DNA from: Fasciola hepatica | Taxonomy: Eukaryota > Platyhelminthes > Trematoda > Plagiorchiida > Fasciolidae | Reading direction: 5' to 3' | Length of the DNA stretch: 64,000 nucleotides | NCBI GenBank assembly: GCA_948099385.1 | Contig: CANUEZ040000210.1 | Span: 565,501 to 629,500 of the forward strand | In this document: one piece after another, positions 37,001-45,640 of the stretch | How the letters are laid out: every line of letters starts with the position of its first letter | Numbering within the stretch: the first letter of the stretch is position 1 | Translations under genes and position numbers: made by a program | Notes under the pieces: generated by a model | The model's database searches: none | What the model saw: only the letters and a program-made list of their open reading frames with translations | Told to the model about the DNA's origin: nothing

Positions 37001-37254
37001 CCTGCTCCTACCCCATTCGGCACCGTGCCTTCTTTCTCACTGTCCCTCATTCTAATCTCTGTCTGAAGTCCCGATTCTTTCTGTCAGCCTATTCCAAAAT
37101 CTGGAATAAGCTGCCCCTTAGCTTACGCAGTGCCTCCTCAATGTTCGCTTTTAGGCGCGCACTTTTGTCATACTTAACAGTCCCCAATGCTATATTGCTC
37201 ACCAATGAGCTCGTCTCCGCCGACCTGGCCTTTGAAAGAGGTCTCACACTGTAA
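34015..37254 (+). CDS. LINE-1 ORF2: APE-type endonuclease and reverse transcriptase, uninterrupted
   Basis: From the Met at 34015 this is 1079 codons without a stop. I chose this start because ATGGCTAG overlaps the ORF1 stop (34020-34022), a common ORF1/ORF2 arrangement; the frame is open 39 codons further upstream. The endonuclease occupies about residues 135-360, with Asn147 (LINARS), Glu174 (ITESWL), Asp281/Asn283 (GDFN) and Ser346-Asp347-His348 (SDH), all catalytic or structural positions of APE nucleases. The RT follows at about 590-850, with LYLDMSKAFDRVPH, GVIQGSVLGPLLFLIYIND and FADD at 790-793. The C-terminus has RRCxxLxIEPLWxRRxRLN-type and IWNKLPLSL blocks. It would nick target DNA and copy the LINE RNA at the nick. 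All key residues are present, so the enzyme may be active. Confidence 0.9.
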   Translation: MASRPMDHIHKLSQAHITVRSPLEAMPLSTLHHALPPVHPASTDILNLSLCHMVPPPSAPCDTPPAHISGVLHTHRIDHPQRSAAPNANASPTFRPPPNTACPPPSTDALSPLRPNSYRHSDPNSLAPGIHALRTPTLNSFLLVLINARSIIRKISHLRSLAFTSNADIILITESWLSDDASLDLVRIPGYQCFSNTRQSRRGGGCLAFVKCTIHASVIDHPPLLLIEDSLWLSIHASGQNLLLGCVYVPPGLEPAKIDSAVDVFNAALDYPASAKIIAGDFNFPSICWSSHTSPPALSTFLSCVRLGGWTQHVSCPTRRNNILDLVFSIDVPDMITQITDHFPGSDHRIVRCKFSCSHPMQSSPPVLTSYRSCNWPLVPMIIRSLNWDTFFLSSDPLTVVNSLYSNLLHCLNTANPCVDPRPNSSTSRLSLLERKLSKLQLTFARSHDFTLLLRINQLQLRLRCMVDSHLRRQEAIALAHPKKTGYLSNLLSKRSKQSNHISPKFLICGSSTANTPASISEAFNEHFSSSLISCPGIPPPTIQPCSPASLSSIPFTHLEIEKSVSSIKPSSKPGPDDLPPALLRFGGPDLPLLLLNMYTTSMIHSFVPPQWKSSVIVPRFKKGVLHDPDNYRPINHTPVVCKIMERIIKRHIVQYLLSNNLLNPGQHGSLNSRSCSSRQLDFLNVLSSAADAGNSVIVLYLDMSKAFDRVPHIHLLAKIRSLGITDPLLSWLSSYLSNRSQAVLVDGHLSSAKPITSGVIQGSVLGPLLFLIYINDIFSSIRHGTPFLFADDIKIVYSFLPSDLSVTLCNISQDLLVLQTWCVSWFMKFSAEKSFLLPYKCTVPPGQICLDGLPIPIHPMVTDLGVRYSCSFNFSEQASFQIAKAKRTLGLINRCFLIPASRLSMYLSHVRPLLEYCPITSSLWPRSSIVSLENVQRTFTKRLLGVSLALTYRQRCELLQIEPLWIRRMRLNLIFLFKLIHNLAYTSYPISFVAPCSYPIRHRAFFLTVPHSNLCLKSRFFLSAYSKIWNKLPLSLRSASSMFAFRRALLSYLTVPNAILLTNELVSADLAFERGLTL

Positions 37255-37716
37255 CTCTACTACCTCTGCGTCACAAGCCACTAGGTACACCCCGCGAACT
37301 AAGGCCACTGCCGTCAATGATCCATAGCGAACCTACCTCCTGCCATCATAAAATAACCCTATTGCTCACCTAAGTTCATATCTTATCCATCATATTCACT
37401 TTTTTCTCCTCAGTATCCGTTGATTCTCAGCTGGGGCACACCCAGACTGCGTTTCTCCATCTTTTTTCCCTCTCCAGTGATCCCCGCTGACGGCCAACCA
37501 CTTCGGGCACCGTAATTACCATGTCCCTGGCAGGTGCATCTGGATAATATTGCTACACGGTCGTCTACCACTTGCTGTTTCCGTTGGCTCTCCTGTCCAT
37601 GGTCTCACGGCTTGGTCAATTGTTCCTGGTTCACGCAACCCCATCGCAGTCGTTTTGTCCCCTGTACAATTATCCATGATCACTCGTGCCACTCCCAACA
37701 GTGCGGGGCGCGGTCA

Positions 37717-37823
37717 GATCCACCGCTATGGCCGGCGCACATCGGGCGTGCAGGCCGTCTGCAACGATGTGCGAGCGCAACTAGACTGGTGGATCACACC
37801 TCCTGCGTTCACTTCACGAAGTG
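37717..37823 (+). ncRNA. Conserved structured element in LINE 3' UTR (candidate)
   Basis: Two nested pairings are visible. GATCCACC (37717-37724) is complementary to GGTGGATC (37788-37795). CACTT (37810-37814), loop CACG, AAGTG (37819-37823) forms a hairpin followed by TTTTT. In LINE-F the long-range arms are ATCCACCG (16895-16902) and CGGTGGAT (16963-16970), and the hairpin loop is TGTG. In LINE-E the hairpin loop is GGTG (47559-47572), although the second long-range arm is lost. Stem kept, loop variable in three copies supports an RNA structure, perhaps for RT or ORF1 binding. The function is inference. Confidence 0.5.
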
Positions 37824-39540
37824 TTTTTCAGGTTAGGTGCCCAGCGCACGGCCAGTCCCACCCACTAGCACCGGTTGCGGGTGGCACGCCCTAACTTTTC
37901 TTGAACTACCGAATCCAATGCTGTCGGTTGAAAATTGCATGCTCCTCATCGTTTTTCCGCCACAGCTTGTTCACCTAGAGCTCTTATCATCTGTTTCCAC
38001 TTTCCGTCTTTGTCGCCCTACCACGGTATGCACACCTTCCCGTTTTGTCCTCCCTCCTATTACCTCTCTTTACATCAACTTTCACTGCTTTGAGTCACTA
38101 TCGTCCTAACCACTCTTCTCTGTCGACGCTCGCCAATAACTCTTTTCCCACCTGACGTCATTGCTGGCTTCTATCATCTATGCGCTTGGTGTTACCCTCT
38201 GCTCAGAACGCCCATTGATAGCTTCCTTAAAACATGTCGCCCTGTTAATCCCTCCTCGTGCCCCATGCCATGATGCACCAACCGCACCCTCACCCATGCC
38301 CAATCCGCATATTAGAACTTGCCGCTCCAAACTTCGCATCCTTTACAGTTGTATTTATTATCTAATCACCACCACCATATCTTCCTCACTTGGCCCCGCG
38401 ATTCCTCTGCGGTTCTTTCCAGTGTCCTGATTAGTATCCACCTGTTCAATTGTCTGCCGGCACTCAGCTCTCCAGTTCCATTGCCCCAACTCCTTTGCGC
38501 GTTCGTTTTTTTTGTGGCCTTTTTGCTCTATTACTGGCCCACTTATCTCGAGGCTTCCCGATTCCTTGTCCGCCTCCTTCGTGTTTCATCTGCAGTAAAA
38601 TGATCTGATTGGTGATTTCTTACCTGTGTCTCCTCGGTCATTGCTTTCATCCCTTGATCCGTTTATTGCTCGCTACAGGCATTTTTCTGTACCTTCCAGT
38701 GTGGTCCGCTTTTCCATGTTCCACCATTGTAATGACAATGTTACGTCGTGACGTTCTTTTACAGTTCCAAATTGTTTGACCTGTCACTACCCGATTCCTC
38801 TGGTCCGTCACTACATCTCGCACCTGCATTGATCAAATAATTAGACCCATTCTTACCTGCTTTCCTTGATCCTGTCTTTCATCTTCACTCTTCCATGAAC
38901 TGCTCCTAACAGTCTTCATCACTTCTGTGCTTCCACATTCTATTTTTCTCTCCGTTGGGCTGCCACGTGCACTTGTCATGAAGTTAATCCACCACGAAAT
39001 TCCAAAGTTAATCCTACGACAAATTGATCTAACATTACCTACTCCTCCTATTGACTGATAATTTCTTTCTAGGACCCCATTGTTATTGCTCCTGCTTCTC
39101 TTAAACCTATACATATATATACAATTAATCTATATATATATATATGTATATAAACTTACGCATATATATCTATGTGCACGCGCTCTGCATCTTGCAGTTC
39201 CTCACCTGCCATTTCTCTTGCTATCATCCCAACGACCGTCATCATAGGCATCCATCAACTCTACATCTGTGCCTCACATCTACCGTATCCAATCCTTCTA
39301 AATCGTTTTTGTCATCTGATCATCCCTTTACGTCCTGCATTGCTCGCTGCCTGTTTTACGGTGAGTTTTGTGTCCTGTCCGCCGACAATTCACTGCAAAG
39401 TACCAATGCTTCATTGTCATCTAATCCACTGCAATGCACCTCACCTTTTTCTCCATCGTTCCTCGCTACTGCAATTCTTTATACCGATTTCCAGCCTTTC
39501 TCATGTTTACCAGTCTGCCTTCATATGTAATTGCCCGGGA

Positions 39541-39550
39541 CCAGCCAATC
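39541..39550 (+). repeat. MULE target-site duplication, left copy
   Basis: CCAGCCAATC, repeated exactly at 43461-43470. Ten bases is within the 8-11 bp range of MULE duplications. Taking one copy away restores continuous LINE 3' UTR, as judged against LINE-D near 51505 and LINE-F near 26600. Confidence 0.85.
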
Positions 39551-39573
39551 GGAAGTACGGCTCTAGTCCAGCA
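39551..39573 (+). repeat. MULE left terminal inverted repeat
   Basis: Begins GGAAGTACGGC and contains CTAGTCCAGCA (39563-39573), which is exactly inverted at the right end. Short for a MULE, closer to the 'short-TIR' type. I see no extended similarity inside the first 23 bases. Confidence 0.8.
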
Positions 39574-39734
39574 TACCCGGTGTACAGCACACGTCCGTTG
39601 ATGGGAAACGAAAGCTTAGATGGTATTGACGGCTAAATTGTTATGGTAATTGGCATGAAAATTCCCATATGGTTATTACTCGGTTTGAGGGTGTTTTGTT
39701 TAATGAAGGTATTTATGTTTGTATCCTGAAAGGT

Positions 39735-39759
39735 GATTGGTTCATCGGTGATATATAAG
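39735..39759 (+). promoter_or_regulatory. MULE transposase promoter: inverted CCAAT and TATA box
   Basis: GATTGG (39735-39740) contains an inverted CCAAT box, and TATATAAG (39752-39759) is a good TATA box 58 bases before the start codon at 39817. A start site about 30 bases downstream (near 39785) would give a short leader. Both boxes are inside the transposon. This is sequence inspection only. Confidence 0.55.
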
Positions 39760-39816
39760 CCTGAGCGCACTGGAATTCGCTGTTATTTCGTTGCGTGTTG
39801 TGCTGTCGCGTTGCAA

Positions 39817-42247
39817 ATGGAGCGCGTACCAGTGGACGATTCAGTTGTGTTTCGGCGTTTGGTCCGTAGTGTATACCCCGATATCGACGCATTCCAAGCC
39901 GATTTTCGGGAGTTTCAAAAAGAAACTTGCACGTCTTTCTTCGTGTACAGTTCCGAGACGTACGCAATGGCCAAAAAAAGAGGCATCCATCTGCCAGATG
40001 GTGTGCCTTATTATTTCAAAAAGTACTGCTGCGTTCACCGCAAAAGGAAATGTGATAAGTCGTCCAGGTATGTTATCATTTATCGGTAAATAAATCCCTT
40101 TCAGGTATCCTAATTTGGAATGCGGGGCGTTCGTCACGCTTCGATTTGCGGGTTCCTGTTACTGTGTCGTCAGTTGGTCGATGAAGCATTCGCATAGTTT
40201 TCAAGTAGGGAATGAGGGATTTTATGTACGAAATCGTAGACTGACACCTGAGCAGGATGCTCATGTGTTGCAACTGATGGACACTTTCAGAAAGAAGTCT
40301 GAGCTAAGGGAGTATACGTTTAAGAAATTCAACCGGCGTCTTAATAATGACGATTTCAGGTCGATAAGAAGAAGAATGAACAAGAGAGACTTAGTAAGTG
40401 AAGTGGAGGAGGTTCAAAAATTGCTGCAGGCCCATGGTTATTCGGAGATAATTTCCGATAACCGTGAGATAAAGTTTATATTCTTCGTCCCTTCTGTAAG
40501 CAAAGAGTTATGTCCTAGGTTCAGCGACGTTATTTTGGCAGATGCTACTCACCAACTCAACCGTGGTGGGTACATTCTATGGCACACAATGGTAGTTGAT
40601 GGGACGGGGTTAGGTCGCAGTGTGTTCTATGCCATTCTCCCAAATGAGAGTGGTGACTGCTATCGTAAGGCTGTTCATTTTATGAGAAAGATGCTCCCTG
40701 AAACCGGTACTTGTAAGACAATCGTAGTTGATAGGAGCTTGGCGCAGTTTAATGCGTTCACGGATATCTATCCAGAATCTCGTGTGTTATTTTGCCGTTT
40801 CCATGTCATGCAAGACATGAAACGTAGATGCAGCCGCCTACATGGAATACAATCCTGTGAAAAGCTACGCATCTTTCAGTGGATGCGTAATCTAGTGTTA
40901 GCTCAAACTAGGCTTCGTTTTGAGAGATTTAGGGCAGCAATAGAATGTAGGAGCAATGAGGCGGCTGCATACCTGAGTAACACCTGGATACCACTTAGGC
41001 AGTTTTGGGCTGGATATGTGACACGTGATGCATTAGTGTTAGGCAATTTTACCACTAACAGGGTAGAAACGGAAAACAGGCATTTGAAAGATGGCCTGTC
41101 CAACCGTTCAAACATCCTGGACGTATTCAAAAACGTAGTCAAGCGTGTTCAGTCGTTGACTGAAAAAAGCCGTCATAGGGTTGCTAAGGATCAGATGGCT
41201 TGTTATAGGGCACCAGATGGGATGCAATGGTTTCAACCCTTGCTTAAGAGATTGACGAGTTACGCACGTCATTTGTTGCTAGAGCACTTGCGTCGAGAAT
41301 TTGTACAATCCATAGAGCAGATCAACAGCGTATGGTGTGTAGTAAATCGCAGGGGTGTCACGCACCACGTTAGTCTAAACGGGGATGTGAAGTGTGATTG
41401 TTCGTTCAGTCACCAGTGGGCACTCCCCTGCAGGCATTTGTTAGCAGTTTGCAAGGAAGCAAACTACCCAGTTGGGGAAGTCTCGTTGGGCCGATGGTCA
41501 CTCAGCGGAAACATTTCCAGCAGCTTAGTACACCTTCATTCCGTTGAGGTTGATCAACAAAGATCACCGATAACGGCTAAAAGTGATCGCTTATCAGAGT
41601 CCGAATTTCTGGCCAAAGATACAGTTGTAGCTTTAAGTATGCTAGGGGAGAAAGATTACAGGTATTATTTGAAACAGTTGGGCTTCCTAAACAAGATTCT
41701 GGCTTCATGTCCTGGAACGAAAATTCTGTTCCAAGCTCCAAATAGCGAGACGCCGGTTGCAGTTGAGTGTGATGCGGACATATCCAAGATGGCCGCAGCC
41801 GCAAAGAGGAAAACAGCAGTTCTAAATGTTGCAGTTGCCAGCACTAGTCACGACCCTAGTGACCAATCTCAAGCTGTCACGTATGAGGAAGGTAAGTCCG
41901 TGCGTCTGTCATCAAAACGGAAATCCGTTTTGACAACAAGGAACATAGCCAATGAAGATCTAGAAATTTCAGGCGACCAACTGCACTCAGTGGCCTTCCG
42001 AAGGTTCAAAGTTACAACGTCCACTGTATACAAGACAAATTGTAAAAGACGACGTCTGCAAGTGGATTACTCGCCAATTCGTCAGGACGTCTGCAGCGTC
42101 TGGAAAAACAGTGAACCAAACGTGGATTTAGACGAGGACATTCAGTGGGTCCAATGTGGAACCTGCGGACGATGGACACATTTCCGGTGTGCGGCATTTC
42201 ATAACGAAGAGAACTACCGTTGCGTACACTGCATTGCTTCATTTTAA
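39817..42247 (+). CDS. MULE transposase with SWIM and C-terminal PHD-like fingers; one 37-nt intron
   Basis: Two exons, 39817-40067 and 40105-42247, joined across a 37-nt intron, give 797 residues with no stop. An N-terminal zinc-binding domain lies around residues 10-110, with cysteines near CCVH and HSH at the end, like the WRKY-GCM1/FAR1-type N-terminus of MULE transposases. The MULE catalytic domain has Asp230 (LADAT), Asp293 (VVDRS), a C-x2-H at Cys314/His317 (CRFH) and Glu405 (RVETEN), giving the DDE triad. A SWIM zinc finger has Cys514, Cys516, Cys526 and His528. A C-terminal PHD-like finger has Cys768, Cys771, His776, Cys779, Cys790 and Cys793, lacking the usual first Cys pair. It would cut and move the element by binding its terminal repeats. 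The Met at 39817 was chosen because it is 58 bases after the TATA box; the frame is open further upstream. Confidence 0.85.
40068..40104 (+). other. 37-nt intron in the transposase gene
   Basis: The 5' junction is CAG/GTATGT and the 3' junction CCTTTCAG/GTA. Exon 1 ends two bases into an Arg codon that exon 2 completes. Without splicing, exon 1's frame runs into an in-frame stop at 40087, inside the intron. Very short introns occur in flatworms. Confidence 0.8.
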
Positions 42248-43215
42248 ACTGATGGTGCAGAATGTCATCCACCAATATGCGTATGGAACTATGAAGTGGT
42301 GACACGGTTTATCTATTACAAGTAGACGCTGCCTCGTATAATGTTAAATAACAGAACACGCATAATTTTGTGTGCAGTATATACGTTTCTGAGTTAAACT
42401 TACAAAATCAGGTTGTTCCATTTTTTTCGAACGGTTATTACGTCACTTTCCACACTTTCATTTTACAGATCCCGTGAACAGCAAGAAGACCCAACAACAT
42501 TCCGTGAAATACAAGAATGACCAACAACGAATGTCGGAATTTTATGTACACTTTTACCGCCTTTTTATACAATAAATCTATCCTTATTCTTCTACAATTG
42601 GCAGTTTCCCTTGTTCATACATATAAAGGCAACTAAGTGGTTGAACTGAAAACGTGGGGGAATATTGTTTAGCCGATTCTGCAGTGAAACGAAATCCGCG
42701 ATTTTCCTAGAACGTTGAGCATGCCCAACCCTAGCCCAATTGGGCAGTGCTTCTTGGGATGTCATGTAAAACAATTAACCTGTGCATATAGCACTGACGC
42801 TGTTCTGCTGACTTTTCATAGCGTCACCCGATGGAAAGGAAAACAGCGTTCTCGATTCCAACAGTGAGCCACCGTAAGTCAGGTATATCATTGACACATG
42901 ATTCAAAAGCATCCTTTTAATATTGCGATCTACAGAATATCCCTAAATGGACCCCACAAAGCACAATAAAGAATCAGCATAATGACGGCATTACCTCCTT
43001 CTTTTATAGCCATATATATATAGTTTTAACTAGTAAAATACCGCCCTAGGTTAGCCATATCCCTCCGACATAAGTTCAAAACACTCTAAATGAAAGTGCA
43101 AAGAAATTCAGCATAAGAGATGTCATAGAATACATAACAAACATATAACAGTGCACAGGAAATATATGACATGCATAAAATATTAACATAATGCCTATTG
43201 TAATTATAATTACCT

Positions 43216-43262
<47 letters not shown>

Positions 43263-43438
43263 AGGATGCTCCATTTGAACTCATTTTAGATAACATCAAT
43301 GGCTAGGAATTTGCCCTTATAAACCAAAAACATGCACCTGTTCACCTACACAGAACTGGACAAATTATGAAAAACAAATCGCCCGCTTGTGACGGACAAT
43401 AGAAACCACCATAGAAACGGCGGTACTTCAAATTCCAG
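42248..43438 (+). other. MULE 3' region: UTR, poly(A) signal and AT repeat
   Basis: AATAAA at 42571-42576 is a suitable poly(A) signal 324 bases after the stop codon at 42245-42247. The rest, to the right terminal repeat, is AT-rich with no coding signal. It contains an (AT)n microsatellite at about 43216-43258. Confidence 0.65.
43216..43258. repeat. (AT)n microsatellite
   Basis: An uninterrupted alternating AT run inside the MULE. The minus-strand open frame across it (43274-43086) is low complexity and not a gene. Confidence 0.9.
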
Positions 43439-43460
43439 TGCTGGACTAGTGCCGCCTTAC
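43439..43460 (+). repeat. MULE right terminal inverted repeat
   Basis: Its reverse complement starts GTAAGGCGGC and contains CTAGTCCAGCA, exactly as in the left repeat. Confidence 0.8.
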
Positions 43461-43470
43461 CCAGCCAATC
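43461..43470 (+). repeat. MULE target-site duplication, right copy
   Basis: CCAGCCAATC, identical to 39541-39550. LINE-1 3' UTR sequence resumes directly after it (AGTCCACCTGACC). Confidence 0.85.
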
Positions 43471-43759
43471 AGTCCACCTGACCTTGAATTTCAATTTCAC
43501 CGGGCGTCCATTCAAATCCGCTCTTGAGCTCATTTAAACTCCACACAATCTCTATGGTGTGCATACGTTTATACTATTTTCATCCTACCTTATTCACCCT
43601 TCTGAGCCTTTTTACCCAATATTTTAATGAGAGTCTCCATATTTCCATGAATTATATCTGTCCATTCCATCACCTGTATCTACATGATCATGCACATGGC
43701 ATGCTTCGGGCGCTTCCGAAATAAACCATTATTATATTATTATATTATATTATATTATA
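43471..43759 (+). repeat. LINE-1 3' UTR end, terminal hairpin and ATT tail
   Basis: The remainder of the LINE-1 3' UTR aligns with LINE-D at about 51515-51680 and with LINE-F at about 26600-26865. It ends with GCATGC, a TTCGG/CCGAA hairpin (43705-43720, loop GCGCTT), AATAAACC and a tail of ATT/ATATT units (43728-43759). Confidence 0.8.
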
Positions 43760-45330
43760 AGTCTTCCCATGGAGTATTGGACCACGGAAGTGAGGCTGGA
43801 TGGTCAGCTGTTGGCTGAAGGGGATTTTGTACCACCCTTGTACAGTGGAACGACCACAACCTTTTACTATTCCCAGGGCAGGCCACCAGAAGCTAACGAC
43901 ACAGTGGGGAACTGAGTCAGCAGAGGGGTTAGATGGCCAAACAGCTCTCTCAAAATCAAGAGATAGACTCCGTAGTATCCCCGTGACTTGTGGGTTTTGA
44001 TAGGTTTCGGGAGGTTACTCAATTCTTGTATGTCAGATAGCTGTAAGCCACTCGCCTTCAGGGTTTGCGCTCACTCTTCTACAGAATGCCTCGATAAATA
44101 AAAACTGGCTAATGTCTTAGCTTTTTCATCGGCTGTTACAAGCAGTTCTTCGTTGTTTGTCAGCGCTGGGAAGCCAAACTTTTCTCTTGTGTAGTGCTTG
44201 AGGTGTGCTAGCCAGCTCGTTGGTGCTCGTACAGCATCGACTGCAAGGGCCTCCCACAAGTCCTTTTGACTTGTTCATTGTTTGCTCCGTACACTAGTCA
44301 CGAATGTTGCGATAGAGGCCATAGCCCCCAACTGCACGTCGGAACAACTGCTGAGCCGGATTCCATCCTACGAGTGGGCTTTTGGACTCCAAGTCAAGCC
44401 ACAATGGGCCATCCACTCTGGGTCTTCTTTGGCCGAAAGGGGAGTAGGTAGTCATAAGGTGCAAGATGCCATCACCTCTGAAGCTCAGTATAAATAGTTG
44501 TCGACATCTGAGTCCGTGGGAAGCCAGTTAATGTCTATAAAAGCTCTTCAGGCGTCCTCCAGTGTCATGCTCCAAAGCCTCAATTTTGAAGTGTGGTCAA
44601 GGCTCTGGACAAGGAATACTAAACAGATGAACTTCTAATATAATTTGATTTGTAATCTCTAGTGGGGAAAGGTTTCAATTCCTGCCTAAACCGAGGCTCT
44701 TGGGAGAGATCACAAGATCTAGGATGGAACCCCGAGCAGTTTACATCTGGGCTGACTTCTGAACGCACTGGTGTAGAGCCAACCCCTGCACAGTTGTCAG
44801 CAGATCCAGAACTTGAGAAGCCGCCCAATCCATGGCCTTGCCTGACGTCTGGTCGACACACGGGCTACGGAGGTCACCCAGGATTAGACGTTCTTCTTCA
44901 CACACCCATCTATTCGCTGACGTCAAGATATCTGGGAGATCGGCTACAGGTGTCCGATAAATGATCCTACTAGCCTCAAACCCCTAGAAGGCAGCCTAAT
45001 ACGGAGCCAAATGACTTTATCAAATCTTTGTCGGTCAGCATATGAGTCCAACTGCCAGGTTGAAATATCTATTAGGAGAGCATTGCAACTTCTCCACTGG
45101 ACTGAAGATAGTTCCTGTCGACTTGGAATGCGGCGCTACCACAGCGAGGTAACTAAGGGTCCAGGGTATCCATTGGGAGCCACGTTTCTTCCTGCCCCAT
45201 CATAGTAGGTCAGTCGGACCGAGACAATGCCTCCAGCCCATGCTTGATGCTCGTCGGACCCCGAAAATAGACGGCACAAAGATTGTATCAAGCAAACTGA
45301 AGATCCGCCGCAAAAATTTACATACATGTT
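43760..45330 (-). pseudogene. LINE-C, first part: endonuclease to early RT, decayed
   Basis: On the minus strand in order: the endonuclease near 44926-44741 (ERLILGDLRSPCVDQ, from a 'LIxGDFNxPxVDW' block, with GDF changed to GDL); a linker near 44259-44071 (FPALTNNEELLVTADEKAKT, followed by LASFYLS, as in LINE RT N-termini); then DGVYPLILREL-like sequence near 44000 in a shifted frame, and VVVPLYKGGTKSPSANS with SSLTSVVQ near 43860-43780. The frame stops at the LINE-1 tail at 43759. The next RT block of a LINE is at 31505-31265, also minus strand, before the LINE-1 5' end. The two halves are the same element split by LINE-1. Motifs resemble LINE-A more than LINE-1. Confidence 0.65.
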
Positions 45331-45640
45331 TCTAACAGCTCTGCTGAAAATCTAACATCAGTTACCATACACCACATATCATGGGATGCTTCACACCATG
45401 CTTGTTTGCGGTGGGTGTTTTGAATCCCGGTGTATTTGAGTTGGCCTTGGTTTTATTCTGTCGCTTGAGCTTGAACCCATTCATTGCTGGGCTTGGTCTT
45501 TGTGTGTGATACGCCATGGCCGCACAAGTGACAGCATATTTTATACGCTTGCAAAACACTGATCTGGTACTCCAAAATTATAAGATAAATCGGGTTTTGA
45601 TTTGAGATCAACTTACTTAGCTGAGTTTCCTCTAGTTGCA
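45331..45640. other. Unassigned interval
   Basis: No recognised coding or repeat feature; short minus-strand frames near 45362-45641 have no domain. Confidence 0.3.

Larger units (their letters stand above)
37255..39550 (+). other. LINE-1 3' UTR, first part
   Basis: No coding signal. The region is pyrimidine-rich and aligns with LINE-F (16560-17177 and 24911-26560) and, over a shorter part, with LINE-E (47490-47660). It holds paired elements: GATCCACC at 37717-37724 with GGTGGATC at 37788-37795, and a CACTT/AAGTG hairpin at 37810-37823. A TA-rich stretch lies near 39109-39170. It is cut at 39550 by the MULE. Confidence 0.75.
39551..43460 (+). mobile_element. Mutator-like (MULE) DNA transposon, complete
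   Basis: The element is 3910 bp. Its ends are short terminal inverted repeats: left 39551-39573 and right 43439-43460 share an exact CTAGTCCAGCA core (39563-39573; reverse complement at 43439-43449). About 19 of 23 positions match overall with one gap. It is flanked by a 10-bp direct repeat and contains one intact transposase gene with its own promoter-like upstream region and a poly(A) signal. It sits in the 3' UTR of LINE-1. Flatworm MULEs are known (Curupira elements in Schistosoma). Whether this belongs to that group needs a sequence comparison. All parts needed for an autonomous element appear present. Confidence 0.9.
31510..43759 (+). mobile_element. LINE-1: CR1-like non-LTR retrotransposon, near full length, split by a MULE
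   Basis: Parts in order: a pyrimidine-rich 5' UTR (about 31510-32241), ORF1 (32242-34022, one frameshift), ORF2 (34015-37254, open), a long 3' UTR (37255-39550, continuing at 43471-43728) and a TTA-rich tail (to 43759). Removing the MULE and one copy of its target duplication leaves about 8.3 kb. The 5' boundary is inferred from where LINE-C sequence stops (about 31505) and is good to about 20 bases. The 3' boundary is the end of the ATT tail. Target-site duplication for the LINE was not clear. Clade is assigned CR1-like from the endonuclease and RT motifs and the ORF1 type; a tree would be needed to be firm. Confidence 0.8.

Noticed and set aside
43086..43274. Minus-strand ORF with an Ile-Tyr repeat
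   Set aside because: It is the translation of an (AT)n microsatellite inside the MULE.
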